This document shows positions 25,001 through 33,203 of a DNA stretch of 64,000 bases, piece by piece; the first letter of the stretch is position 1; every line of letters begins with the position of its first letter. A model generated the notes under the pieces. That model saw only the letters and a list, made by a program, of their open reading frames with translations, ran no database searches and was not told the DNA's origin. This DNA is from Clostridium sp. AN503 (GTDB lineage Bacteria; Bacillota; Clostridia; Lachnospirales; Lachnospiraceae). The position numbers and the translations under genes are program-made. The stretch covers positions 992,001 through 1,056,000 of the forward strand of contig NZ_JBFDTP010000001.1 of assembly GCF_040719375.1 (NCBI RefSeq), in the 5' to 3' direction.

Positions 25001-27180
25001 GAAAGGAGTGGACTAAGCCGGAGAAACAGGGAACACTATTTTCCATAACAGACCGAATATTAGAAGCAGAACAAACTTATCTTCAGGTAACAGATGGTAG
25101 TAAGACGTACAAAATCCTATTAGCTGAATCTGAAGAAAATGCGCAGTGGACTGAGTTATCAACGACGCTTGAGACACACGTGTATGGAAAGTTTCAACTC
25201 CGTTTTTATAAAGAAGGTAACCGTGAGATTATGGAAATCCATATGAGTGATCCACGGTATCAGCTTTTGTCCGGTGGATATGCGGAACTGGCGGTTTCTA
25301 CGGTAAACAAAACAAATGAAAGACCTTATAAAATATACACGAACCATGTTGTCCAGAAGCCGACACAGATTTATGAGGCAGACCGGGTTACACAGGGGAT
25401 GAATGTGACGGATGAAACAGGAAAAAATGCTGGTGTCCGTAACAGCGCTCCGGTCGTGATTGCAGGAGCATATGCAACCAGCTCCTACAAAGCGGTAGAA
25501 GAAAAGGACATGCCTGAGGGCGAGACTAATAGGACCGATTCGTCAGGGCTTATTAATTATATACTTCTTCCTGGTAAGAATAAGGAGTTTACTTATACAC
25601 TTACAGTCAACAATGATAATACGGGTAAGTATAGTATTGGGAATATGACTTTTATTGACAACCTGCCGGAGGTTGGAGACCATGCCACGTTTTCTGCGGA
25701 TAGTTACCGGGAAAGCCAGTTTAAGGTGAGACCGGCAGACGATCCAAATGTGACAGTAAGGATTGAATACCCGGATGGCAAACAAACTGAGCTTGATCTG
25801 ACTCAATATACCGTAGAGTATACGAATAGAACTGAGTTTGAAGAAGCGGATTGGGAAGGCAATGGCAGCGGCTGGTCAGAGACAGTGAATGAAAATACCA
25901 GATCATTGCGCATAATGATTCTGCCGGTAACGGATAAAGAATTTATCCCGGAACAGGCAAAGATCCATGTTTCTTTTAATGCAAGGATAGACGGTGACGC
26001 CAACGCGGGAGATATTGCCTGGAACAGCTTCGGTTATCGCTATTCTATGATTGGCGAGACTCCAAAACTGTTAAGTGCACCGTTGAAAGTTGGTGTTAAG
26101 ATACCAGAGATACCAATACTGGAAAAGCGTTTGATTTCTGTGGAGTACGAGGAAAGCCCGGCCAGGCAGGATCAGACCTTCCATTTCCTGATTCACCAGG
26201 GTCCGGTACTGGATGGTCTGGATTACAACGACGAGGATGCAGTGAAGACCGCACTTTCAGGCAGTAGCGCTCCTGCATTCACGGTAGTCCCAGTCACTGT
26301 AAAATCTGGCGACACATCTGGACAGGTAGTTTTGTCCGGCCTGAAGCAGTGGAAGGCTCAGACACAGCCAGACGGTACAATTGAGTGGGTGGAGGATACT
26401 GCTACAGACTGGAACTGGACCGACAGAACCCAGTATACCATAGCAGAACTCACCCCATCCGCCGACTACCAGTTCTTCCGGCTCCATGGCAGCACAACAA
26501 ACGGCGTCAGTTTCTACCATCAGGATGCAACTCCCATCCGTCTCGACTGCGAGAACCGCTATCCTGGCTGGTCCATTCTCCTGAAGAAGGCAGACAGCAA
26601 GATCGTGACAACCCTGCTCCCGGGTGCAGTTTTTGCGCTCTACAGTCCGTTGGCATCCGATCAGATTCAGGAAGGCGATGCGGCATATGATGCGTATCTG
26701 GCACTGAGTGAATCAGAGCGCCCGGCGATGACTTTTGCAGAGCCGGGAACGAGCATCGGCACAGAGGGTATAGGTGACACAGGAAATGCGGGAGGCACTG
26801 GAGATACAGGCAGTACAGACACCACCTGGTATCTGGCTGACATCCGCACCACCGGGGATTCAGGAACCATCACCTGGGAAGGTCTTTCAGAGAGTGCGTA
26901 CAGATTAAAAGAAGTAAGAGCACCTGAAGGCTATCAGATAACTGACACTGGCTATCTTGAGGCTGTCAAGCCAGACCGTCAGGAGGGCAATACAGACCCG
27001 CTTGTCCTGACCATCACTGTTAAGAACACCAGCGCATTTGTTCTGCCCAAGACCGGAGGCACCGGGACGCTGCCAGTAAACCTGGCAGGAATACTGTGCC
27101 TGTGTTATTCCGGCTTTCTATATAAAAAGAAAAGAGCAGGAGTATTTACCCAAAAAGAAAAAGGAGGAAAAGGGAAATGA
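19033..27180 (+). CDS. Giant LPKTG cell-wall-anchored adhesin (probable pilus tip protein)
   Basis: Secreted surface protein of 2715 residues. Regions in order: signal peptide (about 1-33); acidic, Thr/Pro-rich stretch with repeated DEATPSDA (about 45-145); small helical segment VEELQKRIDALP to about 225; BspA-type leucine-rich repeats (about 310-620; units such as IGAKAFADCIALKQIEIP); and a very long array of Ig-like/DUF11-type beta domains. Near the C-terminus is a SpaA/CnaB-like domain with E-box YRLKEVRAPEGYQ. It ends with the sorting signal LPKTG (about 2671), a hydrophobic span and a KKKR tail. GGAGGGG lies 7 bases upstream of the ATG. The predicted invertible promoter lies just upstream. 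Its stop overlaps the pilin ATG, so it heads the pilus operon. Confidence 0.92.
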   Translation: MWQSGKMKKLRRILAGWLCVILVVSLNISSLAEKGGQITEIIPTLSSEDKAETKAPSEESDEIPDETETMPIETDPAGEPEEENKNTSSVILHTPSNTENTEQTGESDTSGDPEDEATPSDADEDLINDLIDDEATPSDATPADADLVWSVEELQKRIDALPAVSELEGEELGDFLLEVYREVVDIREAVESLSEDEQALLDVGKLEELETFFVEEYPAVFAAESGVLVDTGIMNKTLRWSVYETSEPGATNQEYTVIYTWETDAREGIIGPDKGADGYLEDYKYRITKAIFPEDGEIILDYQAIRDWAGIREIEFPDSIIEFRKKAIASGYSFAKLQRLILPGSITIQDDAIDDEAVRKLNKLIFTNDNPEKAGKIGARVFRNTNIEELEFPGAVKEIGEETFFSNRFLNKLDLGQVETIGAKAFADCIALKQIEIPTTITTIGSKAFSGCSIERLVYRAADDAGLVTDSIELPEQSEMVIGKETKHLTGSLFNGLKRVSVFFEPNNAIGISGITDGPVKALNGLSGTYYVDEVGVLYTEDKKTLIYCPPEIAVYTVPETVTQVGAYAFCQAKDLTEVTFAAPKTVTEFGTRAFYGCTRLARINTRTTIAEVKEEFSNCKVWDSQLFMNTALTDAPQTGGILQKEKIELREGGEDAILSFGFSMGVTTTETETGFENLTGDSIHLQIDAHGTNEKMYQYRIYMEASDPACSFGIDVDQTLELGPEGSTIPVTLRESDVEGIYYLEFSLETGSTASFEITPAYPSPDSAGGILTVWGAILTAEEADVIGNGLTQDGDAAQQTEWGTVRNTFAVEKKATGMALQNGLALRGDGTEGGPLHVVVNGGDAAIGYDLNLVVQSGSGSQDTAYGKDFVHTVHYRDTLMLPDGMHWKQEVLDAIQSGAWYAEFDKNNDNYLNFYYKNNNVVYLIAQIKGNAYINTAAYKLEVSDENVILSWNWLNGSTKQEISTKTISLLINTQNLRVSRDDPAYGWGENQTLTNHISCTLQYMYSGDVTIETSVELPIAPAKSEITIKKTSMGQRYRGAEAYFNIALANKGGLTFNGLKALEDTNIPKDYYIRPEDIVRMFRSESFGKHMQLTITDATLYQKLELETATALDGITPVTVTAANSSLGEEIKAGDKPVRATMVFAWEGNELNLKIYHNGNTEDSPDNVYPLSLTDEGVSIQAALDAAGYLVTYHASYHVVWNLDGIPLYAGQTLEFPVYTTLKDTFQFIQEPWHHEEDVNKANRSGANIAKVIYLENGAEKYLTSTYEGSAYADFRIDKSAAVKGTTILDDMVLAMGDNIEYTLNVRHWGKGDTNGLPLIDFLTGPQQLLVPVERNQESEWAKDLTPEEIEGSKYYILTTDGGADGEYKNVWIGTDENGTLLCADTVKLQRTDGQLKTTITWYYHNLTPEDYTHTVTYKVHLKALEEDKTEGSLYWINNIVWLNGKVADYLYDHTGLYVTEFKFGKEIVVSPEGEPEQTAIHSIIKKGSSARYKLSLDMYSNVTADIKVTDAYDVLPFTHGKFNWTKDNVKIRYTDRNGAPIDKEFVWDIVNTDSTGKISKTAEENTYFTIQWGELTIPLESLVIYVELQFPENAAVWDPYVTVNAGKLLYNDFYIGGIQRRVSHELAETGRIYLQKGVYRIGHYSGRSGNYDFYGTTTRTHYINEDGNQPKVAYYIQLYNGGNTRLYLTEIQDELPKGFTLADDRSYIGYLFSDPYDFYNGYNGGNNYVVTDYRAYIPYKDRVFGVLTDTNNASITYKSARVTVQTQENTLTGRQKLTFTFGKGSGYPQNASVNYDPDRNLYFLEKGEAISFAYTCRVGEATETEDYAENAIAMPYLDYSGGGIDAAKGVTGRTYDYSDDPSGVMTETMDKNIGLCDIISNDEALSEGFSIPDSDESQEWLRSSVTVERGGIIPGITKKASSYTTPESTELPYSNGAGPLDQINWTLTLHNNGEVPLIDYTVKDTMEYPYIFTGDVKYTSYTMTGKEWTKPEKQGTLFSITDRILEAEQTYLQVTDGSKTYKILLAESEENAQWTELSTTLETHVYGKFQLRFYKEGNREIMEIHMSDPRYQLLSGGYAELAVSTVNKTNERPYKIYTNHVVQKPTQIYEADRVTQGMNVTDETGKNAGVRNSAPVVIAGAYATSSYKAVEEKDMPEGETNRTDSSGLINYILLPGKNKEFTYTLTVNNDNTGKYSIGNMTFIDNLPEVGDHATFSADSYRESQFKVRPADDPNVTVRIEYPDGKQTELDLTQYTVEYTNRTEFEEADWEGNGSGWSETVNENTRSLRIMILPVTDKEFIPEQAKIHVSFNARIDGDANAGDIAWNSFGYRYSMIGETPKLLSAPLKVGVKIPEIPILEKRLISVEYEESPARQDQTFHFLIHQGPVLDGLDYNDEDAVKTALSGSSAPAFTVVPVTVKSGDTSGQVVLSGLKQWKAQTQPDGTIEWVEDTATDWNWTDRTQYTIAELTPSADYQFFRLHGSTTNGVSFYHQDATPIRLDCENRYPGWSILLKKADSKIVTTLLPGAVFALYSPLASDQIQEGDAAYDAYLALSESERPAMTFAEPGTSIGTEGIGDTGNAGGTGDTGSTDTTWYLADIRTTGDSGTITWEGLSESAYRLKEVRAPEGYQITDTGYLEAVKPDRQEGNTDPLVLTITVKNTSAFVLPKTGGTGTLPVNLAGILCLCYSGFLYKKKRAGVFTQKEKGGKGK

Positions 27181-28959
27181 AAGGTTTTAGGAAATGGCTG
27201 AGCATTATGCTGGCCGCTGTCATGGTATTTGCCATGACGATACCGGCGGCAGCAGCTTCCGGGGGACACGTATACCCTGACGATCAATTCCGCTACCAGC
27301 GGGCACACCTACCAGGCTTACCAGGTATTCAAGGGAGATTATTCGGAGGTGACTGTCGACGGCGCCACACAGAAGACCCTGGCAAATATTGACTGGGGTA
27401 CAGGTGTGAATGGCACGGCGCTTCTTGCGGCCTTGAAAGCAGACGGGACCATTGGAGAAAAATTCACATCCAGTGCCAGTGCAGATGATGTTGCAACTGT
27501 ACTGCAGGGAACGGACTTCGCTTCCGATTCTGCGAATCTGGATGCATTTGCGGCAATTGTAGGTGAGCACTTGACCGGTTCACCGGCTGAAAGTACGCTC
27601 AAAGCAGACACAACTTATACATATACCATCGATGGCCTGGGAGGGGGATATTATCTTGTGAAAGATAAGGATGATTCCCTTGCGGGTGATGAGAATAACG
27701 CCTATACCAAGTTCATCTTACAGATGGTAGAGAGCACCACAGTAAATGCCAAAGCCGAGGCTCCCAATATCGATAAAAAGATCGAGGGGACAGGTGACGG
27801 TACCGTTTCCGGCGAATCCAATATTGGCGAGACCATCACATTCAAACTGACGTCCCAGGTTCCGCAGATGGACGGATACAACTGGTATTATTTTATCGTA
27901 AACGATAAACTTTCAGCGGGACTGGACTATGTGGGTGAGGAAACGATCACCATTGGAAGCACCACGCTTACAAAGGATACGGATTATGCGATAACTGCGG
28001 ATGTAACAGGTTCAGGAGCAAACAAGTCCACAGCATTAAAGATCGTATTTAAGGATTTCCTTAACAAACATAAAGCATCTGCCGGGCAGCAGATCACCAT
28101 CACATATAAGGCGAAACTCAATGAGTATGCCAAAGCGGGCGTAGAAGGCAATGAGAACGAAGTGACATTGACCTATTCCAACAATCCGAACTATGATTAC
28201 GACGGAAATAAGGACCCGGACAAACCGGATGAGCCGAAAGAGGATACGCCGACTGATACGACAACAACCAAAAAGACTTACACCTATACCACAAAACTCA
28301 GAGTTGTGAAAGTGGACGAGAACGGGAAACCGCTTCCAGGAGCAGAATTTAAGCTGAGTGGCAACGGGCTTGCCACAACTATTTCAACTTCCAACCAGAC
28401 CACAACCTCTTATGTTCAGGATGCAAACGGCGACTGGGTGGTGGGCGATGACGGGGAGATGCGGGCATATGTAGAAGGTACGGATGCCGGCAAAACAAGA
28501 TATAAGCAGGTCACCGTTACCGATACCGTGGTGACAACAGAAGGGACCACGACGGATATCAAGGTTGAGGTGGATGCAAATGGCTGTCTGGTATTCAAGG
28601 GACTGGGAGCAGGAACCTATGAGCTGGAGGAGACAAAAGCGCCGACCGGTTTTAATGCCCTGTCCGGCAAGATCACAGTTGTTATCACCTGTGAGCTTCC
28701 TGATACGATCGATCCGGCAGGAGATAATCCCTGTGTATGGAAATACTATGTTTCCGGAGCAGTGACAGATGGTTCAGCAAGCGCGCCAATTACGTCAAAA
28801 GATGGCTTTATCTCCATTACGGTAGAGAACAAACAGGGCGCCATGCTTCCATCCACCGGTGGTGTAGGGACGACCATCTTTACGATCGCGGGCCTGGCAC
28901 TCATGATCGGGGCGATCTTTATGCTTGCAAAGAAGAACAGACGGGATGAGACAGAATAG
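27177..28959 (+). pseudogene. LPSTG major pilin (backbone), frameshifted at a G5 tract
   Basis: Sortase-polymerised pilin shaft subunit. The signal peptide MKGFRKWLSIMLAAVMVFAM is in the frame starting at 27177. The rest of the protein, beginning DTYTLTINSATSGHTYQAYQ, is in another frame. The switch falls at GGGGG (27261-27265), and one G fewer restores a 593-residue protein. The intact part has a D1 isopeptide domain (NIDKKIEGTG...), a CnaB/SpaA domain with KVDENGKPLPGAEFKLSG and E-box YELEETKAPTGF, and sorting signal LPSTG (about 557) plus a membrane span and KKNRR tail. It overlaps the adhesin stop by ATGA. It may be a slippage-switched gene, an inactivating mutation or a consensus error. 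As written, the pilin is not secreted. Confidence 0.82.
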
Positions 28960-28968
28960 GATAACTGC

Positions 28969-29841
28969 ATGAAAAGATTTCGTTCGACGCTATTTGTGGT
29001 CATGATATTTCTGGCTGGCTGTGGGTTGATCTTATACCCCACAGTCAGCGATTACTGGAACACCCGTCATCAAAGCCGGGCCATCGCAGGATATGAAGCA
29101 GGCCTGGAGTCTCTGGAAGAAGAGGATTACACGGAACTTCTGAAGGCCGCCAGGGAATACAACCAGAAACTGGTCAGGAAAGGAAACAGGTTTCATCCGT
29201 CGGAAAAGGAGGATGCGTATTACCGCAGCCTGCTTTCCACAGAAAACAGCGACGTCATGGCGGCGCTGGAGATTCCTGCCATCGGAGCCTACCTGCCGGT
29301 TTACCACGGTGTTGATGAATCTGTACTGCAGGCGGGGATCGGACATATCGAGGGCAGTTCCCTTCCGGTGGGCGGAAGCTCTACCCACTGTGCACTGTCC
29401 GGGCACCGGGGCCTGCCCTCCTCGACCCTGTTTTCAAACCTGAATCAGGTGAAGGAGGGAGACCGGTTCCGGATCTACACCCTGAATGAGACCCTGACTT
29501 ATGAGGTGGATCAGATCCAGGTTGTGAAGCCGGAGGAGGTGGACAGCCTTGATATCGAAGAAGGCCGCGATTATTGTACGCTCATAACCTGCACTCCTTA
29601 CAGCATCAATACCCATCGGCTTTTGGTCCGGGGCGTAAGAGTTGAGGAGACGGCAGAAGAAGACGGTTTGTTACCGGCTGAAAAATCACTTGCCGCACAG
29701 TCACCGGCGCAGCGGGTGATAGGGCATCTGGAGCCGGGGGTACGTCTGTCTCTGGCGGCAATACCGGTACTTTTCATTGTGCTGGTCATCCTTCTGATCC
29801 GTTCATGGAGCGGGGCAAAAAAGCCGGATGAGGCAGAATAG
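28969..29841 (+). CDS. srtC: Class C (pilin-polymerising) sortase
   Basis: Membrane transpeptidase that links pilin subunits through their LPXTG motifs. The 290-residue protein has an N-terminal membrane segment (about 8-27), a C-terminal one (about 262-282), and a sortase core with His146 (SGHRGLP), Cys208 in TLITCTP and Arg217 in NTHRLLVRG. The second C-terminal anchor and this TLxTC form are typical of class C. It starts 9 bases after the backbone pilin and is followed by a paralogous sortase (shared WNxxHQSRAI, IGHIEGSSLP). Confidence 0.94.
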   Translation: MKRFRSTLFVVMIFLAGCGLILYPTVSDYWNTRHQSRAIAGYEAGLESLEEEDYTELLKAAREYNQKLVRKGNRFHPSEKEDAYYRSLLSTENSDVMAALEIPAIGAYLPVYHGVDESVLQAGIGHIEGSSLPVGGSSTHCALSGHRGLPSSTLFSNLNQVKEGDRFRIYTLNETLTYEVDQIQVVKPEEVDSLDIEEGRDYCTLITCTPYSINTHRLLVRGVRVEETAEEDGLLPAEKSLAAQSPAQRVIGHLEPGVRLSLAAIPVLFIVLVILLIRSWSGAKKPDEAE

Positions 29842-29853
29842 GATTCTGAAACG

Positions 29854-30876
29854 ATGCGATATCTGAAAAAATATATTTCAACAATCCTGTTGGCGGCGGT
29901 ATTTCTTACCGGCAGCGGGCTTCTGCTCTATCCGGCTATCAGCGACTGGTGGAACGCCTGGCATCAGAGCCGGGCGATAGCCAGCTATGAGGCGGGAGTG
30001 GAGCGGCTTAAGCAGGAAGATTACTCCGGCCTGTTTGAAGCGGCAGAGGAGTATAATCGGAACCTTTTGACGGATAACCGGCGGTTCCATCCCGATGCGG
30101 AGCAGACCAGATATTATCATACCCTGCTTTTGACAGGCAACAGTGACGTGATCGCCACAGTGGAGATTCCGTCGATCAAGGTAAAGCTTCCGGTCTATCA
30201 CAGCACGGAAGAAGCTGTCCTGCAAAACGGCATCGGCCATATTGAAGGCAGTTCCCTGCCCATAGGCGGGGAGTCCACCCACTGTGTCCTGTCCGGACAT
30301 CGGGGGCTGCCATCCGCCCGCCTGTTCACGGATTTAAACCAGGTGATCATAGGGGATCGTTTTTATATTCATGTGCTTGGGAAAACACTGACTTATGAGA
30401 CGGACCAGATCACCGTGGTGGAACCACAGGAGATGGAGGATGTGGAGATCATAGCAGGTGAGGACTACTGCACCCTGGTAACCTGCACCCCCTACGGAAT
30501 CAACAGCCACCGTCTTCTGGTGCGGGGGAAGCGGGTTGCGGGTGATGGGAAGAGCCTGGACTCGCAAACATCTGTTTCCAACGGTACAGGGGCAGATTCC
30601 ACAAATGCCGGCGCAGCTTCTGACGCAGCATCTGTAGGCGCAGCCCCGGATACTGACGCAGCATCCACAACCGCCGGCGCAGCCTCCGGCGTCACACGTG
30701 ACTGGAAGACAAGGCTTAAACAGGAGCTGACACGGTGGTTCCCGGCGATTGCGGCCGGCCTGTTGTTTGCGGTGTTCCTGCTGATCCTGGCTATGCCTGT
30801 GATCCAGAAGCGGAGGAAGCGGGGAAAAGACAACCATAGTAACCCGGAGAAGAAGCAAGGAGGGGATAAGCGTTGA
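29854..30876 (+). CDS. srtC: Second class C sortase
   Basis: Paralogue of the preceding sortase (340 residues), with His149, Cys211 in TLVTCTP and Arg220 in NSHRLLVRG. It has N- and C-terminal membrane segments. It differs by an Ala/Ser/Thr-rich linker (about 235-285) of imperfect DAAS/AGAAS repeats between the core and the C-terminal anchor. Tandem class C sortases commonly divide labour between shaft polymerisation and addition of minor pilins. The exact split here is unknown. The next gene starts within its stop (TTGA overlap). Confidence 0.93.
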   Translation: MRYLKKYISTILLAAVFLTGSGLLLYPAISDWWNAWHQSRAIASYEAGVERLKQEDYSGLFEAAEEYNRNLLTDNRRFHPDAEQTRYYHTLLLTGNSDVIATVEIPSIKVKLPVYHSTEEAVLQNGIGHIEGSSLPIGGESTHCVLSGHRGLPSARLFTDLNQVIIGDRFYIHVLGKTLTYETDQITVVEPQEMEDVEIIAGEDYCTLVTCTPYGINSHRLLVRGKRVAGDGKSLDSQTSVSNGTGADSTNAGAASDAASVGAAPDTDAASTTAGAASGVTRDWKTRLKQELTRWFPAIAAGLLFAVFLLILAMPVIQKRRKRGKDNHSNPEKKQGGDKR

Positions 30877-31703
30877 GAACACAGAAAAAAAAGATCAGGG
30901 CGTTTGCATGGCTGGGAGTTCTGTTCCTGGCATTGCAGAGCGCGTTTCCGGCCCTTGCGGACTCCTGGGACCCACAGCGCCGTGGGATAGCCGCCATAAC
31001 CACATCCTACGTCACGGGAAGCGGGGACAGCCAGAAGCGGGTCCCGGTCCCGGGCGTGGAACTTAGCCTTTACCGGATCGCCGGAGTGGAGATCCGGGAC
31101 GGGCAGGTGTTCTATGTCCCGTCGCCGGGACTGGAAGCCTTTGAAGAGATCTTAAACAGCGGATTTACAGAAGGCGGGAATGCAGAGGCGGCAGGCCAGA
31201 TCGACGAAAGCGGGAATCTGAGCGCGCTGCTGTATGGAAGCGCACAGAAGACCGACGCAGATGGAAAAGCCGTTTTTGCGGAGCTGGAAGCAGGAATGTA
31301 TCTGGCGAAACAGACCGCGGCAAAGAACGGTTACTATACCATGAAGCCGTTTCTCATCCCGGTGCCAATGATGGAGGAGGATGGAAGCGGTTGGAACTAT
31401 AAAATAGAAGCAAGACCTAAGATCGAACGTCATACCGGCGGAAACACGCCGGATGGCGGGGATCATCCGGGTGGAGGCGGGGACAGGCCAACCCCCACAA
31501 CAGCGCCTGAAACCGTGCCTCCGTTTACAGCGGTTCCGGACCCCCTGGAACCGCTGGTACCGGTAGAGATGATCGAGCGCCTTCCGCAGACAGGAATGCG
31601 GCGTTTGCCGGTGATCCTGTGCGCGGTAGGCGGATTTATCCTGATCGGGGGCGGCTGGGTGATGCGCCGCCGGGACAGGCAGCAGCGAGAAGATGAAGAA
31701 TAA
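30873..31703 (+). CDS. LPQTG minor (basal or ancillary) pilin
   Basis: 276-residue secreted protein with a signal peptide ending near residue 30 (FPALADS). It has a single SpaA-like domain with ELEAGMYLAKQTAAKNGYYTM at its end, then a Pro/Gly/Thr-rich stalk (about 190-232) and the sorting motif LPQTG (about 237-241), membrane span and RRRDR tail. The start is TTG at 30873, overlapping the stop of the sortase upstream, with AGGAGGGG nearby. The short length and proline-rich stalk suggest the cell-wall-proximal subunit of the pilus, which is an inference from other Gram-positive pili. Confidence 0.88.
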   Translation: MRTQKKKIRAFAWLGVLFLALQSAFPALADSWDPQRRGIAAITTSYVTGSGDSQKRVPVPGVELSLYRIAGVEIRDGQVFYVPSPGLEAFEEILNSGFTEGGNAEAAGQIDESGNLSALLYGSAQKTDADGKAVFAELEAGMYLAKQTAAKNGYYTMKPFLIPVPMMEEDGSGWNYKIEARPKIERHTGGNTPDGGDHPGGGGDRPTPTTAPETVPPFTAVPDPLEPLVPVEMIERLPQTGMRRLPVILCAVGGFILIGGGWVMRRRDRQQREDEE

Positions 31704-31823
31704 TTGGAAGAATGGCAGGCCGGGAAGAAGAGTGAACGGACTGCCGTTTTTCTAAAGGGACCAGGTGTCGGATATAGATGCCGGATACAACAAAAAGATA
31801 AAATAAATCGGAGGGGTACGGTC

Positions 31824-32390
31824 ATGTGGCAGAGTAAAAGAATGAAAAAGCTGAGGAGAGTACAGGCAGGATGGCTTTGTGCGCTGTTGGTGATGTCCTT
31901 AAATATTTCATCCCTTGCGGAACGAGGAGGAGAGATATTCCCCGTCAGCAGGAGCTCTGTGATCGGCCATACACCGGCCGATACGGAACAGGCAGGTCAG
32001 ACGAAAGCGACGGACCGGTCAGAGGATTCAGGGACGAAGCCACGTCCAGCGAGGCCTCGCCCGCAGACCCGGACCTGTAGTGGTCGGTGGAAGAATTGCA
32101 GGAACGGATCGATGCGCTTCCGGAAGAGAGTGAGCTAGAAGGAGAAGAGATAGGGGACTATCTGCTGGAGGTTTACCAGAAGATCGTGGATATAAGGGAA
32201 CTGATAGAGGGTCTGAGCGAGGATGAGCAGGCTCTGTTTGATGTGGAGAAACTGGAAAATCTGGAATGGTTTTTTGCGGAAGAGTATCCGGCGGCGTTTG
32301 CGGTGGAACGTTTATGATATATCGAGAGACAGTATGGGACAAAAAATATTCTTTAGTGTATATATGGGAACGCGGGGAACCGGGCCAAAG
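31824..32390 (+). pseudogene. Decayed partial copy of the giant adhesin N-terminus
   Basis: The segment restarts with the same ribosome site and MWQSKRMKKLRRVQAGWLC seen at 19033. It follows the adhesin closely for about 35 codons and then loses frame. Homology resumes in another frame with PADPDL, stop TAG (32078-32080) and WSVEELQERIDALPEESELE. It fades out after IYRETVWDKKYSLVYIWER, near 32390. At least one frameshift and one nonsense codon are present, and the adhesin's acidic spacer is shortened. It is the relic of a tandem duplication or of a second adhesin allele. Confidence 0.85.
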
Positions 32391-32418
32391 AGAGACGGGA
32401 GGAAAGCAGAGAGTAAAC

Positions 32419-33120
32419 ATGAGACGATGGAACAGAGGAAGTATATTCATGCTGCTGGGAGTGCTGATGATCCTGGCGTCTGCCGGCTTTTGGAGCGTTA
32501 ACGCGTTGGAAGAGCGGCAGGCCGGGATTGCGGCAGAACAGGCAGCCGAACTATTGAAAAAAGAGATCGCGGATGCCCGGTTCAGAAGTCAGGAGATCGC
32601 GGACGCCCAGGCGGGGAATCAAGAGATTGCGGATGCCTGGGCGGGAGAGCTGGCGGAGGAGGCGGGAACATCCGGTGAGGGAACATCCGGTGACACAGAC
32701 GCAGCCGGTCCGGAAGGAGACGAAAGAATAACCGCCACCCTCTTGTCAGGAGACTACTTGGGAATTCTCTCCCTTCCGGAACTGGGCCTGGAGCTTCCGG
32801 TTGCAGCGCAGTGGAGCTACCCGGCCCTGCGTAAGACCCCCTGCCGCTACAGTGGGAGTGTGGAGGAAGAAAACCTGGTCATCCTGGCACACAATTACGA
32901 AAGGCATTTTGGCGGATTAAAAAGATTGAAGCCAGGAGCCAGGATCACATTTACCGGCCTGGACGGGGGTGAGACGGTCTATGAAGCGGTGGATGTCCGG
33001 ACCCTTGGTCCGGACCAGGGAGAGGAGATGCTGAAGGGCGACTGGCAGTTACTGCTTTTCACATGTACCTACGGAGGAGAAAACCGCGTGGCGGTCCGGT
33101 GCCGGAAAACTGACGCTTAA
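32419..33120 (+). CDS. Sortase-family transpeptidase (class unassigned)
   Basis: About 233 residues: one N-terminal membrane segment (about 9-28), then a coiled, Ala/Glu-rich stalk with three EIADA repeats, then a sortase core. Catalytic residues are His158 in LAHNYERHFGG, Cys216 in LFTCTYGGENR and Arg223. The core lacks a C-terminal anchor and the TLxTC spelling of class C, so it may be a housekeeping or class B/D-like enzyme that fixes the pilus to peptidoglycan (inference). I chose ATG 32419. The longer upstream frame is adhesin relic sequence. Confidence 0.82.
   Translation: MRRWNRGSIFMLLGVLMILASAGFWSVNALEERQAGIAAEQAAELLKKEIADARFRSQEIADAQAGNQEIADAWAGELAEEAGTSGEGTSGDTDAAGPEGDERITATLLSGDYLGILSLPELGLELPVAAQWSYPALRKTPCRYSGSVEEENLVILAHNYERHFGGLKRLKPGARITFTGLDGGETVYEAVDVRTLGPDQGEEMLKGDWQLLLFTCTYGGENRVAVRCRKTDA
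32563..32652 (+). repeat. Three 30-bp tandem repeats in the sortase stalk
   Basis: Three consecutive 10-residue units (EIADARFRSQ, EIADAQAGNQ, EIADAWAGEL) lie between the membrane anchor and the catalytic core. The number of units could vary between strains. Confidence 0.8.
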
Positions 33121-33203
33121 CAGTTGTCCCAATATGACTGAAGCAGATCAGTACCAGACAGGAACAGGCGCAGGAATCAGACAAAAGAAAAGAGGGATGG
33201 AGC

